This document shows, in pieces, positions 59,200-64,000 of a DNA stretch of 64,000 nt. The notes beneath the pieces were generated by a model. The model was not told where the DNA came from. It was given only the letters and a program-made list of their open reading frames with translations, and made no database searches. Within the stretch, counting starts at the first letter, position 1, and the number at the start of each line of letters is the position of its first letter. The position numbers were made by a program, and so were the translations under genes. Origin of the DNA: Luteimonas huabeiensis HB2 (GTDB lineage Bacteria > Pseudomonadota > Gammaproteobacteria > Xanthomonadales > Xanthomonadaceae); the NCBI RefSeq assembly GCF_000559025.1, contig NZ_JAAN01000010.1:1-64000 (forward strand), in the 5' to 3' direction.

Positions 59200-59754
59200 T
59201 CAGCGCGCCGGGGCGGGGAACTCGCGCCGCGCCCAGTCGTCGATCATCCGCTTCTCGTAGTAGAGCGACTCGCCGCTGCGCCCGGAGCTCGCGCCCGTGG
59301 TCAGGTAGGAGGGATCGCGCAGGATCCGCTCGCCCTCGTCGATGGTCCGGCCGGAGGCGTCGGTGCGGCGCAGCTGCAGGGTGATCTGCGGCCAGTAGAT
59401 GTCGCGCATCATCCGCACGTCCTGCAGGTTCGGCCCGAGCCAGGGCTCGTAGTCGCCGGCGCGGCGGATGTCGGTGATCGTGATCTCGACCCGCTCGCCG
59501 GCCGGCAGGCGGGCCGCCACCGCATCGCGCAGGTGCTCGGCCAGTTCCCGCACCCAGTCGCCGCGGCGCGCTTCCCAGCGGTTGCCGCTGCGGGCGAGGT
59601 CGGAGAAGCGCGCCGGGTCGGTCCAGGAAACGGCCACCGGGCCGGCCTCGGGCAGCGCCCGCGGCAGTTCGGGATCGGTGACGTCGCGCACCGGGCCGCC
59701 CGCGCAGGCGGTCAGCACGGCGGCGAGCAGGGCGGCGGCGAAGGCGCGGACCAT
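59200..59754 (-). CDS. DUF3016 lipoprotein
   Basis: The start 59754 gives a lipoprotein signal (MVRAFAAALLAAVLTACAGG, lipobox LTAC). The 184-residue protein has the DUF3016 features: VSWTDPARFSDLARSGNRWEARRGDWVRELAEHLRDAVAARLPAGERVEITITDIRRAGDYEPW, then MRDIYWPQITLQLRRTDASGRTIDEGERILRD and YYEKRMIDDWARREF. Family members are secreted or lipid-anchored proteins of unknown role. It precedes the DUF4031 gene on the same strand. Confidence 0.85.
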   Translation of the reverse strand: MVRAFAAALLAAVLTACAGGPVRDVTDPELPRALPEAGPVAVSWTDPARFSDLARSGNRWEARRGDWVRELAEHLRDAVAARLPAGERVEITITDIRRAGDYEPWLGPNLQDVRMMRDIYWPQITLQLRRTDASGRTIDEGERILRDPSYLTTGASSGRSGESLYYEKRMIDDWARREFPAPAR

Positions 59755-60107
59755 GACGGCTTCCTCGAAGGGCGACGGCACCGGGGCAGACGCCCTCGAG
59801 TGTGGTGCCCGCCCGGCGGCGATTCAAGCCGGCGGCGGCGGGTTCTCCGCGGTGCCGGCTCGGGCCGCGCGTCGGCCACGTCGCCGGCCAGCCCGGCGCC
59901 GTCCTGCAGCGCATCGTGATGTCCACCAGCACCGTCTCGCTGGCCGGCATGCGCTCAGACTACCGCTGCACGGCCTTCGCGCCCTCGACGATGCCGCCGC
60001 CGGCACCGCCTCCATGCCCGCACGCCTGCGCGCGCGGCGTGCGATGTCTTGACTGGCTGTCGGACGGTGCGGAAGACTGCAGGCCGAGCCCGGCAAGGAA
60101 CGCTGCG
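59755..60107. other. Gap before the immunity-like lipoprotein gene
   Basis: No supported gene, repeat or RNA. Upstream in-frame extension of the lipoprotein reading exists but has no start-site or family support. The promoters of the two divergent units must lie here. Confidence 0.5.
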
Positions 60108-60746
60108 ATGCCCCGACGCCCCGGTCCCGTCGCGATCTTCGCGCCGCCGCTGGCCGCCGCGCTGCTGACCGCCTGCGCGCACAGCGCCGCGCCGTCTTCT
60201 TCGACCCCGGCACAGGAGTCCGCCGCCATGTCGCCCCCCGAAGCCGCTGCGCCCGCCGGGCAGCCGACGCTCACCGCGGAGCAGGCCCTGGCCCGGCTGC
60301 TCGAACTCATCCGCACGACCGAATCGGTGCGGGAGTTCACGCCGGAGAGGCTCGAAAGCGGATTCGGTCTGCCTGTCTGGCACGGACAGGGAGGGCGGTA
60401 CGGCGTTGGCGAGCAAGTGACGGCCGATTGGCGCTACACTGCGGAGTTCTACACCAGTCCCCTGGATGGCATCCAATTCCACCTGACTTTCTATCCGGTC
60501 GTCCCGGGATCGTTTCCGGACATGACCGGGATCTGTGGATTGGATTTCGAGAGATTCTCCGCTGCGCTGGAAGGCATGGGCTTCTCGAACCAGCCTGGCT
60601 ACGGTGAGCATGGCCGCCTGATGAGCCACATCTTCGACCGCCCGGGAATGCGCGTGGAGGTGTTTCCCGAAGGCGAGTGGATTTGGACCGAAGAGCGGGG
60701 CGGGGGACGCGCTTGCGTCAAGATGGTCGTCATTTCCCCACGCTGA
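60108..60746 (+). CDS. Immunity-like lipoprotein upstream of an effector gene
   Basis: The 212-residue lipoprotein (PPLAAALLTACAHS, lipobox LLTAC; AAGGAA before the ATG) has a Ser/Pro/Ala-rich linker to about residue 55. A globular part follows (LARLLELIRTTESVREFTPERLESGFGL, YTSPLDGIQFHLTFYPV, CGLDFERFSAALEGMGF, RACVKMVVIS). I do not know a named family. It ends 12 bases before a truncated secretion-effector gene on the same strand. A periplasmic lipoprotein in this position is the standard arrangement for an immunity protein protecting against that effector. Sequence from about 60400 is less GC-rich than its surroundings. Confidence 0.6.
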   Translation: MPRRPGPVAIFAPPLAAALLTACAHSAAPSSSTPAQESAAMSPPEAAAPAGQPTLTAEQALARLLELIRTTESVREFTPERLESGFGLPVWHGQGGRYGVGEQVTADWRYTAEFYTSPLDGIQFHLTFYPVVPGSFPDMTGICGLDFERFSAALEGMGFSNQPGYGEHGRLMSHIFDRPGMRVEVFPEGEWIWTEERGGGRACVKMVVISPR

Positions 60747-60758
60747 CGAGGACGCGAC

Positions 60759-61910
60759 ATGCCTACGCTCAGCCCGCAATCCGAGTCGCTGCTCACCGCC
60801 TTCGCGGCGCAGCCAGGCGTTGCCCAGCACCATGTGGGCAACCTGCGCGGCATTTTGGAGGGCTCGCCGGCCTTGGCGGATCGGTTCGATGCGGCCGTCG
60901 CGCAGGGACATCTCAAACAGCTCGCACCACTGGCCCATGCCAATGCGGGCGGCGAATACGATCCCGCGAGCAAGACCATCCGTCTGCCGCTGGGAAAACT
61001 GGACACGCCACCCAATGCAGGTGACCTCACCTTCGTGATGGGGCACGAACTGCAGCATGCCTTCAACGCCGAGGCGGTGCGTCAGGCGTCGGCGGCGTTC
61101 TCGAAGCAAGTAGAAGACGTAGCAAGCAGTTCCGGGGCGGTACACGACTACACCCCGGCCACGGCGGACATGCTGGCGGCCCATCGGCGCAATGAGGCGA
61201 GCGCGGAGATCGCGGGCTGGAATGCGATCGTCAGCCGGCTGCGAGTGACGAACCCGACGCCTACGTTGGCGGACATCCACGGTGCGGGCCGTGGCCGGAT
61301 GATGGACTTCATCGATGTTGGGGGCACTTCGCAGAACCCGACTCATACGTTGAAACCCGGTCTCTCCCTCAGTTCCGACATGACCATGCCAGCTACCCCA
61401 GAAAACCTGGAGGCGATGGGCCGGCACTACTTCGACAAGCCGCCGAGGCAACCCGGCGGCCTCGGCCCCCAGGGCAGCGCCGACTACGCCAACTACTACG
61501 CCGCGAGCCTGGTGAGTTTCGTGGCGCAGCGCGAGCGGCACCACAACCCGCCCCAGCCGGGCGTGGAGGCGCCGCGGATGACCTTCGACATGAGCCGGCT
61601 GCGGCTGTCGGAGAAGCTGCTGGAGGTGCGGTGGAACTGCAGGCGGAAGTGCTGGAGGCGTTGCGCCACGTGGAGATCACGTCCTGCGGCGGCCGCGCCT
61701 GCATCCGCTTGGACGACCGCGCGCCGACCTGGCGCGGCGGCGACGGGGAGTACGTCCTGGTCGACGGGCGGTGACCGGCATTCCTTGTGCGAAGCGCACG
61801 TCTGCTGGGGGATGGGCTACCGCACCAGCAGCGGCGCCAGCGCCCGCTTGACGTGGTCGCGCAGCGCCGGCTGCGCCTGCGCGGTGGGGTGCAGGTTGTC
61901 GGGCTGGTAG
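60759..61910 (+). CDS. Truncated antibacterial effector with N-terminal metallopeptidase domain
   Basis: Residues 1 to about 290 match, from memory, effectors of the Xanthomonadales antibacterial type IV secretion system: LLTAFAAQPGVAQHHVGNLRGILEGSPAL, the zinc motif MGHELQHAFN (His96, His100), NEASAEIAGWNAIV with the third-ligand Glu, NLEAMGRHYFDKPP and DYANYYAASLVSF. Family members continue into a C-terminal XVIPCD secretion signal. Here similarity stops at DMSRLRLSEKLLE (about 61620), and the frame then runs through unrelated sequence and into the opposite tesA gene. An adjacent frame (to about 61773) encodes VELQAEVLEALRHVEITSCGG and a neat stop, apparently the tail of another gene. The secretion signal is gone, so it is probably inactive. 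Confidence 0.65.
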   Translation: MPTLSPQSESLLTAFAAQPGVAQHHVGNLRGILEGSPALADRFDAAVAQGHLKQLAPLAHANAGGEYDPASKTIRLPLGKLDTPPNAGDLTFVMGHELQHAFNAEAVRQASAAFSKQVEDVASSSGAVHDYTPATADMLAAHRRNEASAEIAGWNAIVSRLRVTNPTPTLADIHGAGRGRMMDFIDVGGTSQNPTHTLKPGLSLSSDMTMPATPENLEAMGRHYFDKPPRQPGGLGPQGSADYANYYAASLVSFVAQRERHHNPPQPGVEAPRMTFDMSRLRLSEKLLEVRWNCRRKCWRRCATWRSRPAAAAPASAWTTARRPGAAATGSTSWSTGGDRHSLCEAHVCWGMGYRTSSGASARLTWSRSAGCACAVGCRLSGW

Positions 61911-62479
61911 CTGGCGCGGTCGAGCGCGATCGGCTCCAGCAGGAACGGCAGCAGCGGCACGTCGAAGAAATCGGCCAGCTCCGCGTACACGCGCTCGAAG
62001 CCGCGGGTGTAGTCGGGGCCGAGGTTGGGCGGCATGCGCATGCCGACCAGCAGCACCTTGGCGCCGACGAACTGCGAGGCGCCGATCATCCGCGCCAGGT
62101 TGCGGCGCATCTCGCGCAGCGGCAGGCCGCGCAGGCCGTCGTTGGCGCCCAGCGCGATCACCACCACGCCGGGGCGGTTGCGCAGCACTTCCTCGACGAT
62201 GCGCGCCGAGCCGCCGGCGGTGGTCTCGCCGCTGATGCTCGCGTTCACCACCCGCCATTCCGGATGCTCCGCGCGCAGGTCCTCGGCCAGCAGGCTCACC
62301 CAGCCATCCGCGGCGGCCATGCCGTAGCCGGCCGAGAGCGAATCGCCCATCACCAGGATCGTCCGGGTGGGCGGCGGGACCTGCGCCGCGGGCTGCGCCC
62401 AGGCCGCCAGCGACAGCAGCAGGCCGAGGCAGCCGGCGAGCCAGGCGAGGGCGGGGTGCGGACGGGGCGGGACGGGCAT
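61817..62479 (-). CDS. tesA: Arylesterase / thioesterase I (SGNH/GDSL hydrolase)
   Basis: The 220-residue exported SGNH hydrolase has a signal peptide (ALAWLAGCLGLLLSLAAWAQ). Block I is VMGDSLSAGYGM (nucleophile Ser), block II is ASISGETTAGG (Gly), block III is ALGANDGLRG (Asn) and block V is PDNLHPTAQAQ (Asp, His). It hydrolyses acyl-CoA, aryl esters and lysophospholipids in the periplasm. As in E. coli, it is divergent from a ybbA/ybbP-type ABC transporter. The last bases are overlapped by the run-on frame of the truncated effector. Confidence 0.92.
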   Translation of the reverse strand: MPVPPRPHPALAWLAGCLGLLLSLAAWAQPAAQVPPPTRTILVMGDSLSAGYGMAAADGWVSLLAEDLRAEHPEWRVVNASISGETTAGGSARIVEEVLRNRPGVVVIALGANDGLRGLPLREMRRNLARMIGASQFVGAKVLLVGMRMPPNLGPDYTRGFERVYAELADFFDVPLLPFLLEPIALDRASYQPDNLHPTAQAQPALRDHVKRALAPLLVR

Positions 62480-62713
62480 GCGGCGATCTCGGCGGCGGAG
62501 GTCGGGACAGCTTAGAACGTGCCGCGCGCGGCCGGCGTGCGCGTCGCGCCGCGCGGGCGGCCGCGGTTCGGCGTCGCGGCCCGCAACCGCGCCTGGAGGC
62601 GGGCCGCAGCATCCCGCGGCGGGTTCGCGCGGCGTCCGGCCGCCGCCCGTACACTGCGGGTCTCCCCCCGTCCCACGCCGGGCCGGCCCAGGCCGCCCGC
62701 AACAGGTGCCCGC

Positions 62714-63441
<728 letters not shown>

Positions 63442-63445
<4 letters not shown>

Positions 63446-64000
63446 GGACCGCCAAGCTCGCCTGGACCCAGTTCGTGCGCGACCTCGCCGCCGGCGAGGT
63501 GCGGATCATGCTGGCCGCGCTGGTGCTGGCGGTGCTGGCGGTGACCGCGGTCGGCTTCGTCACCGACCGCGCAGAGCGCGCGCTGGCGCAGCAGGCCAAC
63601 CGCCTGCTCGGCGGCGACGCGGTGCTGCGCTCGGACGCGCCGATCGGCGATGCGGTGCGCGAGGCCGCGCGCGCGGCCGGCCTGCAGACGACCGAGACCG
63701 TCGAGCTGGACAGCATGATCCGCGCCGGCGACGACCTGCGCCTGGGCGACCTCAGCGCGATCGCCGAGGGCTACCCGCTGCGCGGCGCGTTCCGCATCGC
63801 CGAGCGCAGCGGCGGCGCCGACCGCGAGGCCGAGGGGATCCCCGCGCCCGGCACCGTGTGGATGAGCCGCGCCGGTGCCGATACCCTGGACGCGGCGGTC
63901 GGCGACGAGATCGCGCTGGGCGAGGCGCGCTTCCGCCTGGCCGCGCTGGTGACCCAGGAGCCGGACGCCTCCATCGACTACTTCAACGTCGCGCCGAAGG
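63442..64000 (+). CDS. FtsX-type ABC permease (YbbP-like), N-terminal part
   Basis: The reading is cut by the window end after about 186 residues. It opens MRTAKLAWTQFVRDLAAGEVRIMLAALVLAVLAVTAVGFVTDRAERAL, the first membrane helix of large permeases of the YbbP family. A periplasmic MacB-like domain follows (LLGGDAVLRSDAPI, SAIAEGYPLRG, PGTVWMSRAG). It is coupled to the ATPase gene by a four-base overlap. Full-length relatives have about 800 residues and ten helices. Confidence 0.88.

Overview
This is a chromosomal window from a very GC-rich gammaproteobacterium. The best fit is the Xanthomonadaceae/Lysobacteraceae (Lysobacter- or Luteimonas-like). The evidence is the TonB receptor/PepSY/DUF2946 locus, a DUF2242 lipoprotein, remnants of effectors resembling those of the Xanthomonadales antibacterial type IV secretion system, and a dispersed family of intergenic repeats built on CCCGCTTGCGGG. 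I recognised no rRNA or tRNA gene, CRISPR array, phage or complete insertion sequence. All names come from reading translated sequence; no database search was possible.

Layout. 0.1-4.2 kb (minus): a probable copper/metal uptake locus (DUF2946 protein, TonB receptor, PepSY membrane protein). 4.3-7 kb: two tandem XRE regulators with a perfect palindrome between them, a Gly/Ser-rich anchored protein and an outer-membrane barrel. 7-17 kb: a beta-propeller protein, a flavodoxin-fold oxidoreductase, a frameshifted periplasmic trehalase, a catalase-family protein, a 690-residue protein of unknown function, a secreted lipase and an SDR dehydrogenase. 17-27 kb: a hybrid histidine kinase, an MFS exporter, a glycine-zipper protein, lipoproteins, a degenerate immunity/effector remnant, EF-hand and EEP-family proteins, and oligopeptidase A. 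27-33 kb: a radical-SAM/UdgX DNA-repair pair, an Na+/H+ antiporter and a double-PepSY protein. 33-41 kb: respiratory genes, namely a TspO-like protein, a ferric-reductase-like protein, CtaG, a HemJ/CopD-like protein, and a cytochrome oxidase operon with subunits I and III fused. 41-47 kb: GltS, a lipase lipoprotein, a TetR regulator with its likely operator and an FNR-type box, and a fabI fragment running into an LpxR-like gene.

46.9-54.5 kb is the most interesting block. It is a tight five-gene operon: divergent PRPP synthetase, divergent phosphoketolase, MBL-fold RNase-like protein, AMP/thymidine-phosphorylase-family enzyme and acetate kinase. Together these could carry RNA-derived nucleotides through ribose phosphates to acetyl phosphate, acetate and ATP. 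54.5-64 kb: an Na/Pi cotransporter, a BON protein with a clear terminator, a HipA-like kinase with DUF3037, DUF4031 and DUF3016 proteins, an immunity-like lipoprotein followed by a truncated metallopeptidase effector, and tesA divergent from an ABC transporter of the YbbA/YbbP type that runs off the window.

Five copies plus one decayed copy of a composite repeat (about 1, 15.0, 20.4, 26.9, 30.1 and 56.5 kb) share an edge motif starting with CTAG. They sit mostly at gene 3' ends, and in three genes that CTAG supplies the TAG stop codon. Several genes here are damaged: the trehalase by an extra 10-bp repeat, the effectors by truncation, fabI by loss of all but its start.
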